A stretch of DNA of 64,000 nucleotides from Chloroflexota bacterium (GCA_028875055.1 JAPPGG010000034.1:50001-114000); one strand, 5' to 3'. Shown: positions 16,655-25,292, counted from the stretch's first letter. Made by a program: numbers and translations. Notes: generated by a model from the sequence alone, not told the origin.

Positions 16655-17827
16655 CTATTCGGCTGCGCCAAAGATAGCCACCGAGCAGGTAAAGGAACCT
16701 GGCCGGCCACCCAGGTTATGCGTCAGCCCCAGGTCCGCTTTCCCCAGCTGACGAGCGTCGGCCTTGCCCTGCAGCTGCTTGTAAACCTCGTAGATCATCC
16801 GGATCCCGCTGGCCCCGATGGGGTGCCCAAAACACTTCAGTCCACCGTCGGTGTTGACCGGCAGCTCGCCCTCCAGGGTGAAGGAACCGTCGGCCACGTC
16901 CTGGCTGGCCCCACCACGCGGGCTAAAACCCAAGTCTTCATAGATTATCAACTCTGTGATGGTAAAGCAGTCGTGCACCATGGCCATATCCAGTTCTTCA
17001 CGGGGACTGGAAATGCCGGCCTCCTGGTAGGCGGACTGGCTGGCTCGCACCGTTTCCGGGAAGTGGGTGAAGTCCCAGTCGCTGCGGATTGCGCCAAAAG
17101 CCCCAACCGAGAGGGCCAGCGCCTTGACCAGAACGTAATCCCGGCGGAAGCTGCGGGCGATCTCAGGCGTGGTGATGATGGCGGCCGCGGCCCCGTCGCT
17201 TACTCCGCAGCAGTCGAACAGGCCCAGGGGCCAGGCAATCATGGGCGCGTTTATGACCTGGTCCACGCCGATTTCCTGCTGAAAGTGGGCGCGGGAATTG
17301 AGGGTGCCGTTGTGGTGATTCTTGGCGGCAATCTGGGCCAATGTCCGCTTCCCTTCTTCGTAGGTTATGCCGTACTGGTGAAAATAGCGGGTTGCGGCCA
17401 TAGCAAACTGGGAAGGGGGCGGTGTCGGGGGAGTTACATCGGAACCCGGAGCTTCCGGTACGGCCAGCCCGGAAAATCCCGAGTCCTTCAGCTTTTCAAC
17501 TCCCACCGCCAGGACGATGTCATAGATTCCGGCTGCCACCGCATAGGCCGCATTGCGGAAGGCATCGGTTGCAGTGGCGCAGGCGTTTTCCACCCTGGTA
17601 ATGGGAATGTAGTCCAGCTTCAGGGCCTCCGCCAGGGGCTGACCGGTGCGAAAACTGCTCACTGTACCCAGCCATGCGGCCTGCGCGTCTCCGGGTTCAA
17701 TCCCCGCGTCGGCATATGCCTCGTAGGCGGCCTCAACCATCAGGTCGGCTGCGCTGGCCTCCCAGCGTTCACCGAACTTGGTGCAGCCCATACCAATGAT
17801 AGCCACCCGGTCCTTGATACCGTTCAT
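16655..17827 (-). CDS. Thiolase-family acyltransferase (SCP-x type)
   Basis: A 390-residue thiolase. It has RVENACATATDAFRNAAYAV near residue 85 with the acyl-accepting Cys in NACAT, the loop MVHDCFTITELI near 295, and the C-terminal motif GGLKCFGHPIGASGIRMIYE near 330 with the catalytic His of GHPIGASG. The usual C-terminal Cys-Gly loop is replaced by THNLGGRPGSFTCSVAIF, as in SCP-x and archaeal-type thiolases. It starts three bases from the end of the upstream HMG-CoA-synthase-like/zinc-ribbon gene. In archaea and Chloroflexota such thiolases pair with a DUF35 OB-fold/zinc-ribbon protein to form a channelled complex, so these two genes probably act together on acyl-CoA thioesters. Confidence 0.92.
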   Translation of the reverse strand: MNGIKDRVAIIGMGCTKFGERWEASAADLMVEAAYEAYADAGIEPGDAQAAWLGTVSSFRTGQPLAEALKLDYIPITRVENACATATDAFRNAAYAVAAGIYDIVLAVGVEKLKDSGFSGLAVPEAPGSDVTPPTPPPSQFAMAATRYFHQYGITYEEGKRTLAQIAAKNHHNGTLNSRAHFQQEIGVDQVINAPMIAWPLGLFDCCGVSDGAAAAIITTPEIARSFRRDYVLVKALALSVGAFGAIRSDWDFTHFPETVRASQSAYQEAGISSPREELDMAMVHDCFTITELIIYEDLGFSPRGGASQDVADGSFTLEGELPVNTDGGLKCFGHPIGASGIRMIYEVYKQLQGKADARQLGKADLGLTHNLGGRPGSFTCSVAIFGAAE

Positions 17828-17829
17828 CG

Positions 17830-19269
17830 CTAACCTCCGACCTGTTGCCCCGCCGGCGCCCCGAAACGCCGGGGAATGGCCTTCCAGTAGTAGTTGTGAA
17901 TGCCGTTTACCACCCGCAGCTTTCGGAAGCTCATGGCCACCGGCATCCCTACCTCCACCTCTTCCAGTTCACGATCTGTCATCATGCAGATAATGCGGCC
18001 GCCGCCAACGAAATCCACCACGCTTACCACCAGCGGGGTATCGACGGCCCCGGCAATGTAGTCCATGGAGTAGGTGAAGACCTCGCCCGCCTTGTCGCTC
18101 AGCCGGACCGGACTGGTTTCGTCCATGGCCCGGCAATTGACGCACACGCGCTGGGGGGGATACTGGACGTACCCGCAGGCGTTGCACCGGCCGGCATACA
18201 GGCGCAGGTTCTTGTTGGACTCCCGCCACAGCGCGGACACGGAAGGCGACGATGGGGCCGGGCGTCGCGCCGCATCGTCGGTGAGCCACACCTCCCGCCA
18301 CTTCGCGAAGGTCTCGTAGCTGGCTATTGCCGAACGGGACTTGAGGTGACCGTGAAGGCCGCCCGCCCCTGGTCTGGCCCGATTCACCAGTGAATTCGTT
18401 CGAAAAGCCAGGACATCGCTCCCGTCACCGTAGGATATGGCCAGCAGCAGCTCATCCGCATTGGCCGACTCCAGGGCTGAAACCAGCAGCATCAGGGGAA
18501 ACGCGGCCCCCGTATTGCCCAGGGAGCCAAACAGGGGATCCTGGACCTGCTGGGAATCGAGTCCCATGCTCGTGGCCAGTCGGCCATGCCGTCGGGCGTC
18601 CGGGCCGTAGAGCGCCACCCGGTCCACATCCTGGAGGTTCAGGCCGTATTTCTGCAGAAAGCCCTCCACGGCCTCGGGGACAATTCTCTCGATTCCCTCT
18701 TCCGTGGCAAACCGGTCTTCCCACGACCGGACAAAGGAGTCGCCGGAGGAGCGCCAGTTGTCCAGCATATTTTCGGTAATGGTGTGGAAGCCCGTAAACT
18801 CGGCCACCACGTCATCCCTTCCCAGCAGGAAGGCCGCCGCGCCGTCTCCTGCGTTGCGTTCGGTGTCGCTGCGAGGGGCGCCCTGGCGGCTGTCGGCGAC
18901 CACCACCAGGACCTGGCGGGCAGCGCCGGCCACAACCGAGTCCAGGGCAGACCTCAAGGCGGTGGTACCCGCGCGCAGCACGTCGGTGACGTCAGCGGTA
19001 AAGATATCCTGGCGCAAGTCCAGGGCTGCGGCAATTATTGCCGCTCCCTGCTTCTCCGCGTAGGGGACCGTGGTGCTGGCAAATATCAGGCCATCGATGG
19101 CGTTCCGGTCCCGATTTCCAAGGCAGTCCAGGCCGGCGGCCACCGCCATGGTCACGCTGTCTTCGTCAAAGTTGGCCGCGGCCCTCTCGGTGGAGGCCAT
19201 CCAGCCTGCCGTGTCGGGGCCCAAGCGGAACCTGGGTACATAGGCGCCATGCGCGATTATTCCCGCCAA
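17830..19269 (-). CDS. HMG-CoA synthase-like domain fused to a DUF35 zinc ribbon/OB fold
   Basis: 479 residues in two parts. Residues 1-330 resemble archaeal HMG-CoA synthase: NFDEDSVTMAVAAG near 33 with the conserved Glu, RHGRLATSMGLD near 235 with the conserved His, and NTGAAFPLMLL. The nucleophile position reads TDVLRAGTTAL, so the expected Cys is Leu98. Residues 350-479 are a DUF35 module: zinc ribbon CNACGYVQYPPQRVCVNC, then an OB fold (GEVFTYSMDYIAGA). DUF35 proteins hold HMG-CoA synthase and thiolase together. With the Cys gone, condensation seems unlikely; a scaffold or a different acyl-transfer role is inferred. The TTG at 19269 has GGGGAAG seven bases upstream. Operon with the thiolase. 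Confidence 0.85.
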   Translation of the reverse strand: MAGIIAHGAYVPRFRLGPDTAGWMASTERAAANFDEDSVTMAVAAGLDCLGNRDRNAIDGLIFASTTVPYAEKQGAAIIAAALDLRQDIFTADVTDVLRAGTTALRSALDSVVAGAARQVLVVVADSRQGAPRSDTERNAGDGAAAFLLGRDDVVAEFTGFHTITENMLDNWRSSGDSFVRSWEDRFATEEGIERIVPEAVEGFLQKYGLNLQDVDRVALYGPDARRHGRLATSMGLDSQQVQDPLFGSLGNTGAAFPLMLLVSALESANADELLLAISYGDGSDVLAFRTNSLVNRARPGAGGLHGHLKSRSAIASYETFAKWREVWLTDDAARRPAPSSPSVSALWRESNKNLRLYAGRCNACGYVQYPPQRVCVNCRAMDETSPVRLSDKAGEVFTYSMDYIAGAVDTPLVVSVVDFVGGGRIICMMTDRELEEVEVGMPVAMSFRKLRVVNGIHNYYWKAIPRRFGAPAGQQVGG

Positions 19270-19299
19270 CTTCCTGCTTCCCCTGTTGGAATTGCAGCT

Positions 19300-19329
19300 A
19301 TGCTATCAGCGCAATTTCAAGAGTGTCAA
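19300..19329 (-). promoter_or_regulatory. Promoter of the HMGCS-like/thiolase operon
   Basis: Minus strand TTGACA (19329-19324), 18-base gap, TAGCAT (19305-19300). It ends 31 bases before the TTG start at 19269. Confidence 0.6.
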
Positions 19330-19686
19330 TTTGGGCGGGAGCCCGTAGATGTTCAGACCCAGGCGGACCAGGGGACCCCCCGGAGCCGTCTTTCAGGCCT
19401 TCGCCGGTTATACGGCGCCGGGACGGAAAGACCTCACGAGTGTGAACAGTCGCAGCGACCTTGCCCGCCCGCGTTGTTCAGGCGGCACAATTTGGGTAGC
19501 CGCGAGTCATGGCGACCTGAGACCTTCCGCCTGGCTCAGAGTGACAGCCATTGAGGCGCGATTGCCCTGTCAGCGCGGGCATTTTCGGGAAGGGGAACGC
19601 CTGCCCTATGTTAGAATTGAACACTTGACCCAATTGGTTCTGGTCTGAGTCAGCAAACCCCATCCTTTTGAGGAAAATCCCTCGAC
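19330..19686. other. Intergenic region upstream of ctpA
   Basis: No gene is seen. Bases 19531-19580 (GGCTCAGAGTGACAGCC and GCGATTGCCCTGT) resemble the right flank of the palindromic repeat at 9929-10060, suggesting a decayed copy. TAGAAT at 19612-19617 could be a -10 box for ctpA but lacks a clear -35. Confidence 0.4.
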
Positions 19687-20895
19687 GTGAACAAGCTCCG
19701 GTTGTTTGGGACATATGTGGTCGTTATGGCGGTCGGCGCTGCCCTGGCTCTGGCAGTCAACTACGTCCTTCAGGGAGTGCTTGAAGCGCCCGAGCCTGCG
19801 GTGGAAACGGCGGCCGAGTTGCCGTCGGAGTTTGGACGGCTGGGCGAGGTTCTGGACCTGCTCGAGCGGGAACACATTGACCGCAGTACCCTGAACGCCA
19901 CCGACCTGGGAAGCGGCGCCATCCGGGGCATGCTGGCGTCCCTGAACGATCCCTATGCCTCCTACTTGGACCCGCAGCGGTTCGGGGAGGAGGAGTCGAA
20001 GATCCAGGGTGTGTTCGAGGGCATCGGCGCCCAGGTAAGCATTCGTGACAACCATCTCACCGTGATTGCTCCACTGCCTGATACCCCCGCCGAACGGGCC
20101 GGAATCCTGGCCGGCGACGTTATTCTCGAGGTGGACGGCGAGAGCACTGAGCACCTGTCCCTGCAGGAAGCCGTGTCCCGAATTCGCGGTGAACGGGGCA
20201 CTACGGTGGAACTGCTGGTGCGTCACGCCAATCAGGTCGACCCCGTATTGATTCCGATCGTGCGCGGCGAGATACCCCTGGAGACGGTGCGGTTCTCAAT
20301 GCTGGATGGCGACATTGGCTACCTTCAGATCAGCAGCTTTGCGTCCACCACCAATGACCAGGTAAGGGAAGCGGTTGAAGAGTTCAGGAACGCCGGTGGC
20401 CGGGGCTTGGTTGTTGACCTTCGCTACAATCCGGGAGGGCTGCTGGGGGTTGTAGTTGACGTTACCAGCCAGTTCCTGGAGGACGGGTTGGTTACCTACG
20501 AACTGGACGGACTGGGCAACCGCAGGGAATGGAAAGTCACTTCGGGAGGCAATGCCAGTGACATTCCGATGGTAGTCCTGGTGAATCAATACAGCGCCAG
20601 CGCCAGTGAGGTGTTTGCCGGCGCCATTATTGACCACAACCGCGCCCCGGTGGTAGGGGAAGCGACGTTCGGCAAGGGCAGCGTCAATACCAGGCACCGC
20701 CTGTCCGATGGCTCCGGCGTATATTACACTATTGCCAGGTGGTACACGCCCAACGGCACGCTCATCGAAGGCTCAGGAATAACTCCAACGATTGAGGCGG
20801 TAAACGACCCAGAGTCCGAAACGGACTTCCAGCTGCAGCGGGCACTGGAGTTGCTGGGCGGGCAGGCCGGTCCGGCCTCGCAACCCCAGTTCTAA
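19687..20895 (+). CDS. S41 family carboxyl-terminal processing peptidase
   Basis: A 402-residue CtpA-type protease. One N-terminal hydrophobic helix (residues 7-29) anchors or exports it. A PDZ domain covers about 110-185 (GIGAQVSIRDNHLTVIAPLP, AGDVILEVDGEST). The peptidase core has LVVDLRYNPGGLLGVVVDV near 240, the serine motif NQYSASASEVFAGAI near 300, and the lysine motif EATFGKGSVNT near 325, giving the Ser-Lys dyad. It trims C-termini of proteins outside the cytoplasmic membrane. The GTG at 19687 is accepted with AGGA twelve bases upstream, a rather long gap. smpB follows after 27 bases and may be co-transcribed. Confidence 0.93.
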   Translation: MNKLRLFGTYVVVMAVGAALALAVNYVLQGVLEAPEPAVETAAELPSEFGRLGEVLDLLEREHIDRSTLNATDLGSGAIRGMLASLNDPYASYLDPQRFGEEESKIQGVFEGIGAQVSIRDNHLTVIAPLPDTPAERAGILAGDVILEVDGESTEHLSLQEAVSRIRGERGTTVELLVRHANQVDPVLIPIVRGEIPLETVRFSMLDGDIGYLQISSFASTTNDQVREAVEEFRNAGGRGLVVDLRYNPGGLLGVVVDVTSQFLEDGLVTYELDGLGNRREWKVTSGGNASDIPMVVLVNQYSASASEVFAGAIIDHNRAPVVGEATFGKGSVNTRHRLSDGSGVYYTIARWYTPNGTLIEGSGITPTIEAVNDPESETDFQLQRALELLGGQAGPASQPQF

Positions 20896-20922
20896 CCGCT
20901 AAGCTGCATCCAGGATAAGCAT

Positions 20923-21414
20923 ATGCCCAGCAAAAAGAAGAAAACAGCAGACAAGGGCCAGCCAAACAATCGCCCCGTCGCCTCGAATCGCCAGGCTTTC
21001 TTCAACTATGAGATCCTGGACCGTTACGAAGCGGGGCTGGCCTTGACCGGCACCGAGATCAAGTCCATCCGGGCAGGGAAGGTGGACCTGCGCGACGCCT
21101 ACGCCAGGCCCCTGGGCGGCGAGTTGTGGCTGCACAATTGCCACATCGCCCAGTACGACCCGGCCAGCATCTATAACCATGACCCACGGCGTCCTCGCAA
21201 GCTGCTGCTCCACAGGGACGAGATTGAGAGTTTGAGCGACGAGGTTGCCCAGAAGGGCTTGACCATCGTGGCCCTGCGCCTCTACATCAGGAATCACGTC
21301 GCCAAGGTGGAGCTCGGCCTGGCTCGCGGCAAGCGGCAGTTCGACAAGCGCAGGGCCATCAGGGACCGGGAAATGGACCTGGCCGCTCGTCAAGCCATAC
21401 GCGCATCCAGGTAA
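20923..21414 (+). CDS. smpB: SsrA-binding protein SmpB
   Basis: SmpB binds tmRNA and delivers it to stalled ribosomes. The 163 residues show FNYEILDRYEAGLALTGTEI near 27, KSIRAGKVDLRDAYARP, and the C-terminal basic segment GLARGKRQFDKRRAIRDRE that becomes helical in the ribosome A site. The N-terminal MPSKKKKTADKG tail is longer and more basic than average. The ATG has AGGA eight bases upstream. No tmRNA gene was found in the following 530 bases, although it often lies nearby. Confidence 0.96.
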   Translation: MPSKKKKTADKGQPNNRPVASNRQAFFNYEILDRYEAGLALTGTEIKSIRAGKVDLRDAYARPLGGELWLHNCHIAQYDPASIYNHDPRRPRKLLLHRDEIESLSDEVAQKGLTIVALRLYIRNHVAKVELGLARGKRQFDKRRAIRDREMDLAARQAIRASR

Positions 21415-21948
21415 CTATCACTGACCCGAGAACCGGGACATTCGTCTGCGCTGCTTCCGCAAGGCGGGCCGGCGGGCGAAATGACCGGGCCCTGGCGCCC
21501 GAATCCTGATCCCGGGCTGTCTCCCGGTTCAGTTCCCCTTTTTTCAATATTGACGTTCTCCCCTTCCACTGCTGGATGGCTCAGACTTACCATATGGTCA
21601 GCAAGCACAGAATCAGAGAAGCTCTGTCCGCTACTGTTCTTTCGCGTTCCATGGGAAAAAGTACCTTTGTGTTGACGGCATAGAATTACTCATTTGGACT
21701 CATTTTCGGCAGCCAACGGAAAACTGCCCAGATACAAAATAAGGCCAAATGAGTACAGGGGACGGGAAAAAACGTTTTTTTGATTTGCGCCCGCCTCCAA
21801 ATACAAGCTGCCATTGTTGGAAGGGGGATCATCCCACCCATCTTGGCTTGAGGCTGCGGTATAATCCCTTCCTGCAAACCCGGCGTCCTCGGCCCGTATC
21901 GCGGAGGACGGCGAAGCCCGCCGGCATTAGAATACTAGGAGGAGTCAC
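21415..21948. other. Intergenic region with an 11-base inverted repeat
   Basis: No gene is seen in these 534 bases. TACTCATTTGG (21687-21697) is repeated inverted as CCAAATGAGTA (21745-21755), a perfect 11-base pair 47 bases apart. A self-complementary AAAAAACGTTTTTT lies near 21767-21780. TATAAT at 21860-21865 is a likely -10 for the next gene, with no clear -35. GC content drops locally. The inverted repeat could be an operator or a remnant of a small mobile element. Confidence 0.5.
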
Positions 21949-22455
21949 TTGATAAGGAGCCTCGGAGACAAAACCCCCAGAATCGCCGAAACAGCCTGGG
22001 TCAGCGAGTTTGCCTATGTTGTTGGCGATGTGGAAATCGGTGAATACAGCAGTATCTGGCCCGGTGTAACTATTCGGGCGGACGGCGAAGAAAAGGTCGT
22101 AATCGGAAATTATGTAAACGTCCAGGAAGGGGCTGTGATCCACGGCAATGGCCTGGTTATCGAAGACTACGTCACAGTGGGACACGCCGTGGTCGTCCAC
22201 GGTATGCGAATTGGCGCCGGGTCCCTGCTGGGCAACAACTGTACCTTCCTGCACCGGTCATATATTGGCGAACAATGTCTCATAGCCGCCAACTCGGTGG
22301 TCCTCTCCGGTACCGACGTGCCTGACCGCTCCTTCGTAACCGGCATTCCGGGTACTATCAAGCGACAGGTCAGTGAAGAGCAGGTCGCGAACATGCAGCA
22401 CACAGCCCTCTCCCTGGTTGAAAGGGCGAAGGTCTTCAAGGAAAACGGACTGTAG
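21949..22455 (+). CDS. Gamma-class carbonic anhydrase-like protein
   Basis: A 168-residue left-handed beta-helix protein. The repeating hexapeptides run through most of the chain (VVGDVEIGEYSSIWPGVTIR, VVIGNYVNVQEGAVIHG). The metal site is supported by VIHG near residue 65 and VGHAVVVHG near 78-86, the three His positions of gamma-CA/YrdA proteins; ARG/ASP partners (R-A-D-G) are present. Such proteins hydrate CO2 or only bind zinc, and the activity is uncertain. A C-terminal helix (QVANMQHTALSLVERAKVF) packs on the trimer. The TTG at 21949 has AGGAGG six bases upstream. It seems to be a single-gene unit. Confidence 0.92.
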   Translation: MIRSLGDKTPRIAETAWVSEFAYVVGDVEIGEYSSIWPGVTIRADGEEKVVIGNYVNVQEGAVIHGNGLVIEDYVTVGHAVVVHGMRIGAGSLLGNNCTFLHRSYIGEQCLIAANSVVLSGTDVPDRSFVTGIPGTIKRQVSEEQVANMQHTALSLVERAKVFKENGL

Positions 22456-22529
22456 CGGCCGGAGGCGGCGGCGCCCACGCTGTCCTGGCGCCGCTTCCTG
22501 GCTGCGCGGCCCAATGTTCTTCTCCCAAG

Positions 22530-23468
22530 TCAGCCCAGCCGCTGGGCTACGGGAAGTACCTCCCGGGCCAGGTGTTCCATCACCTCGATACAGGCATCTG
22601 CTCCTTCCACCCGGAAGTCGTAAGTCAGCTGGTTGATGCCCAGTTCACGGCAGTAGTAAACGTCGTCAATTACCTCCTGGGTAGTCGCGATAATCACTCC
22701 TCCAGTGCGCACCGACTTCTCCTCGCTGGCTCCCAGGTCGGTGAAGTGAAGGCTCCGCTTCAGGGAAATGGAAATAGAGGCCGGGTCCCGGCCAGCCCGC
22801 TCCGCCTGCTCGCGCCGGTAAGGCAGGTTCTGGGCGACGAAATCAGGAGTCTGCCGCGTGGTATGCCAGCAGTCGCCCAGCCTGGCGGTCCTGCGCAAGG
22901 CGGCCCGGCTGTGGCCTCCCACCCAGATGGGAATGTGGGGCTGCTGGACCGGCTTGGGGTAAAACTGGATTCCTTCGATGTCGAAGTACTTGCCGTGGAA
23001 CTCCGGATCTGCCTGGGTCCACAGAATTCGGAAGATCTGAAGGTACTCGTCGCTCATTGCCCCTCTTTCGGCATAGGGCAACCCCAGGGTGTCGAACTCC
23101 TTCTCCAGCCAGCCTACCCCCACGCCGCATATCATTCGCCCGCTGGTAAGCACGTCCAGGGAGGCAAACATCTTCGCCTGAACCAGGGGATTGCGATAGG
23201 GCAGTATTATCACGGTACTGCCAAGCTTGATTGTGCTTGAACAGGCCGCCATATACCCCAGCATGGTCATAGTCTCCAGAAAGGGCTCATCAGCCGGTCG
23301 GGAGAAGGAACCGTCGGCCGTATAGGGATATTGGTTGGTGCCTCCCGTGGGCAGCAGGATGTGGTCTCCGGCCAGGACCGATTCGAACCCCAGTTCTTCC
23401 GCCCTCCCGACAAACCTGCGAATGCCTTCGGCATCGGGTAGCCTGGGAATGCTCAATCCGATATTCAT
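22530..23468 (-). CDS. LLM-class F420-dependent oxidoreductase
   Basis: A 312-residue TIM-barrel flavin/F420 enzyme of the luciferase-like group. Typical parts: MNIGLSIPRLPDAEGIRRFV at the start, LAGDHILLP near 33, IKLGSTVIILPYRNPLVQAK near 82, GRMICGVGVGWLEKEFDTLG near 108, and the C-terminal TTQEVIDDVYYCRELGINQ. Proteins of this sort use F420 or FMN to reduce or oxidise many substrates; the substrate is unknown. They are numerous in Chloroflexota and Actinobacteria. The ATG has AAGGAGA about ten bases before it. No biosynthetic genes for F420 are in the window. Confidence 0.92.
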   Translation of the reverse strand: MNIGLSIPRLPDAEGIRRFVGRAEELGFESVLAGDHILLPTGGTNQYPYTADGSFSRPADEPFLETMTMLGYMAACSSTIKLGSTVIILPYRNPLVQAKMFASLDVLTSGRMICGVGVGWLEKEFDTLGLPYAERGAMSDEYLQIFRILWTQADPEFHGKYFDIEGIQFYPKPVQQPHIPIWVGGHSRAALRRTARLGDCWHTTRQTPDFVAQNLPYRREQAERAGRDPASISISLKRSLHFTDLGASEEKSVRTGGVIIATTQEVIDDVYYCRELGINQLTYDFRVEGADACIEVMEHLAREVLPVAQRLG

Positions 23469-23852
23469 TGCAGCACCATCTCCTTCGTAACAGCACTTGG
23501 CGATACCACCTCCTCAGTCTCAACCGACAGCGAGGGTGGCGACATATCAAGCAGAATTGTAGCAGGGAACCGCGGGCATGCTGTGAGGGAATCAGGCAGC
23601 GAGGCAATTAGCTGCGGACTTCCACCCGCGCGGTGCAACGTTGCCTGCCTCAAGAGAGGACCCCAGCGTTTCAACCTCTGGCCCTGGCAGGGCCGTCCAC
23701 CCTTGCGATGCGGGGCCGCCTGCCTGCAAGAGTCTCCTCCGCGCCGGTCTCGCGGGAAACCTTGCACCGCGTTCCTCCATTGGGCTTCATCGGTGCTTGT
23801 GATAATATACGTCGAGATGTATCCGCTTGAGGCGGAATATGGAGGATTACAT
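23469..23852. other. Intergenic region with 10-base terminal inverted repeats
   Basis: CGCGGTGCAA (23629-23638) is inverted as TTGCACCGCG (23762-23771), enclosing about 140 bases of GC-rich DNA without a gene. This could be a small non-autonomous element. A possible extended -10 (TGTGATAAT) near 23799-23807 may serve the next gene. Confidence 0.4.
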
Positions 23853-24317
23853 ATGGCAACTATGATTGACGGCGAGTCTTATCTGGGACGTGTCATGGTC
23901 CGGCCGCTCACCAAACAGGGCGACGTAACTATGTACCTTTGGCCCCTGCGCTGCCTTAAGGGCAAGTTCGGCGGGCCCACCTTTGGCGTGGACGTCAAGG
24001 GTGTGGAGATTATCCGGTTCGATCCTCACGGCTCACGCGGTCACTGGCACAAGGGCGGCTACGACAAGCTGGGCGCGGGAGGCTCCCACGTTGACTTTCC
24101 GGAAGGCATGAGAGAGATGGACGCGCAGCTGGAGTGGGCGCTGGGTCAGTTCCGAGAGCAGACCGGCAATTACCTGGAAGAGGCCGGGTACTCGGAAGCC
24201 GCGGCAAACCTGGACCCGGAACTGATTGGCGCCGCAGCCGACGCCATCATGGACCATCTGGAAGCCCAGGGCGACCTGGTCTCCGACGCCATCGCCAAGG
24301 ACCTGATAAGCGCATAA
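23853..24317 (+). CDS. Uncharacterised protein
   Basis: A 154-residue soluble protein I do not recognise. The ATG at 23853 is chosen because GGAGG at 23841-23845 lies seven bases before it; longer in-frame starts have no such site. The N-terminal half looks beta-rich (MIDGESYLGRVMVRPL, FGVDVKGVEIIRFDPHG) and contains a His-rich loop (HGSRGHWHKGG) that could bind a metal. The second half is helical and acidic (GMREMDAQLEWALGQFREQ, AADAIMDHLEAQGDLVSDAI). No signal peptide. It is a single-gene unit ending at a very strong terminator. The motif FDPHGSRGHWHKGGYDKLG would be the best query for finding relatives. Confidence 0.75.
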   Translation: MATMIDGESYLGRVMVRPLTKQGDVTMYLWPLRCLKGKFGGPTFGVDVKGVEIIRFDPHGSRGHWHKGGYDKLGAGGSHVDFPEGMREMDAQLEWALGQFREQTGNYLEEAGYSEAAANLDPELIGAAADAIMDHLEAQGDLVSDAIAKDLISA

Positions 24318-24340
24318 ATCAGGGAAGAGTTTGTACCGCC

Positions 24341-24372
24341 GGGGGGCAAATTGACCTTTGCCCCCCTTTTTT
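24341..24372 (+). terminator. Strong Rho-independent terminator
   Basis: GGGGGGCAAA (24341-24350) pairs with TTTGCCCCCC (24357-24366), six-base loop, followed by six T. Confidence 0.95.
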
Positions 24373-24656
24373 GGCTCCACCTTGATCGATGTATGGGACC
24401 AGATCTCTGTGGCTTGGGTCAGTTTGCCTGCAGCAGTTGTTGGCCCGAAAGCCTCCTGGCTGGCTCTACTACACCGGTCCCCATCACAAGTAATTCTATT
24501 TCCGGGAACCTGGGCTGCCTAGTTATGCCAGTTATGCCGGCGCAACAGTTCCCTGGCGCCAGTGCGAACTCGTCCTGCTCTCGGGAGAGGCCGTCATGGA
24601 ACCGGGTGGAACCTCCAGGAATCTCTAGGGCAGTTCCAAGTGGACTGAAGAAGAGA

Positions 24657-24677
24657 AACCGCCCATTTCGGGCGGTT
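24657..24677 (-). terminator. Terminator after tRNA-Leu
   Basis: AACCGCCC and GGGCGGTT pair around a five-base loop; the minus-strand tail is pyrimidine-rich (TCTCTTCTTC). It lies 43 bases beyond the tRNA 3' end. Between this hairpin and the terminator at 24341 no gene is seen. Confidence 0.75.
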
Positions 24678-24719
24678 CTTCATTCCAATTGGACCTGGAA
24701 TCCAGGCTGAAAAAATCAG

Positions 24720-24805
24720 TGGTGCCGAAGGTCGGATTCGAACCGACACGGGGTTGCCCCCACCGGTTTTTGAGACCGGCGCGTCTACCATTCCGCCACT
24801 TCGGC
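24720..24805 (-). tRNA. tRNA-Leu (anticodon CAA)
   Basis: An 86-base gene including an encoded CCA end. The acceptor stem GCCGAAG/CTTCGGC is perfect. The anticodon stem CCGGT/ACCGG holds the loop CTCAAAA, giving anticodon CAA for UUG codons. A long variable arm (TGGGGGCAACCCCG) marks it as class II, and the T-arm GTCGGTTCGAATCCGAC is canonical. The UUG-reading tRNA is of note in a genome that uses many TTG start codons, though starts use initiator tRNA. Confidence 0.97.
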
Positions 24806-24937
24806 GTGTGGGCCATTGCTGGCCATTACGGGCTCGCGGGAAAACATTATACCATCGGTTAGAAACCCTTAGCCAAGAGAAACAACCGTAGCTAACAGTT
24901 CAGAGTTGTTGGGGTCTCAATACCGGCCAGCCCCGTC

Positions 24938-25023
24938 ATACCGTCGAAGGCTGGTATCCAGGAGTCCTTGCTGTGCTTGGCCCATGCGCGAAGTCAGCCT
25001 TCATGGATTCCGGCCTACGCCGG
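24938..25023. repeat. Dispersed palindromic repeat
   Basis: CCGTCGAAGGCTGGTATCCA near 24942 and ATGGATTCCGGCCTACGCCGG near 25002 are inverted variants of the widespread 'CCGGCGAAGGCCGGAATCC' type hairpin. It lies in the gap before the rpmH promoter. Confidence 0.55.
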
Positions 25024-25085
25024 ATTAACATTTTCTGGGCCTCCGTGAGTATCAAAGCTGAACTGTTTCTGCAATTGTATCTCCC

Positions 25086-25115
25086 TTGACGCAAATGGAC
25101 GGGCAATCCTATAAT
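25086..25115 (+). promoter_or_regulatory. Promoter of the rpmH operon
   Basis: TTGACG at 25086-25091, 18-base gap, perfect TATAAT at 25110-25115. Start codon of rpmH is 25 bases after the -10 box. Confidence 0.85.
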
Positions 25116-25140
25116 CTATGGCCTGGAGTGTGTCCAATAT

Positions 25141-25278
25141 ATGCCTAAGAGAACTTACCAACCGAAAAAGCGACGCCGCGCCAGAGTGCACGGCTTCAGG
25201 GCCCGTTCCCGGACTTCCGACGGGCGCGCAGTACTCCGTCGCAGAAGATTCAAGGGTCGGCATCGCCTGACGGTATAG
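25141..25278 (+). CDS. rpmH: Ribosomal protein bL34
   Basis: A 45-residue, highly basic ribosomal protein of the 50S subunit. The sequence starts [20 protein letters not shown] and continues with [20 protein letters not shown], the near-universal L34 pattern (K-R-T-Y-Q-P, H-G-F-x-x-R). It is encoded immediately upstream of rnpA, as in almost all bacteria, and has a strong promoter 26 bases before it. A GGAG lies about 13 bases before the ATG. In many genomes this locus is next to dnaA and the origin, but no dnaA is in this window. Confidence 0.98.
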   Translation: MPKRTYQPKKRRRARVHGFRARSRTSDGRAVLRRRRFKGRHRLTV

Positions 25279-25292
25279 GCGTCGCCCGGCCA

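Noticed and set aside
21415..21948. tmRNA gene expected after smpB
   Set aside because: No acceptor-like ends, T-arm or tag-peptide frame were found in this gap.
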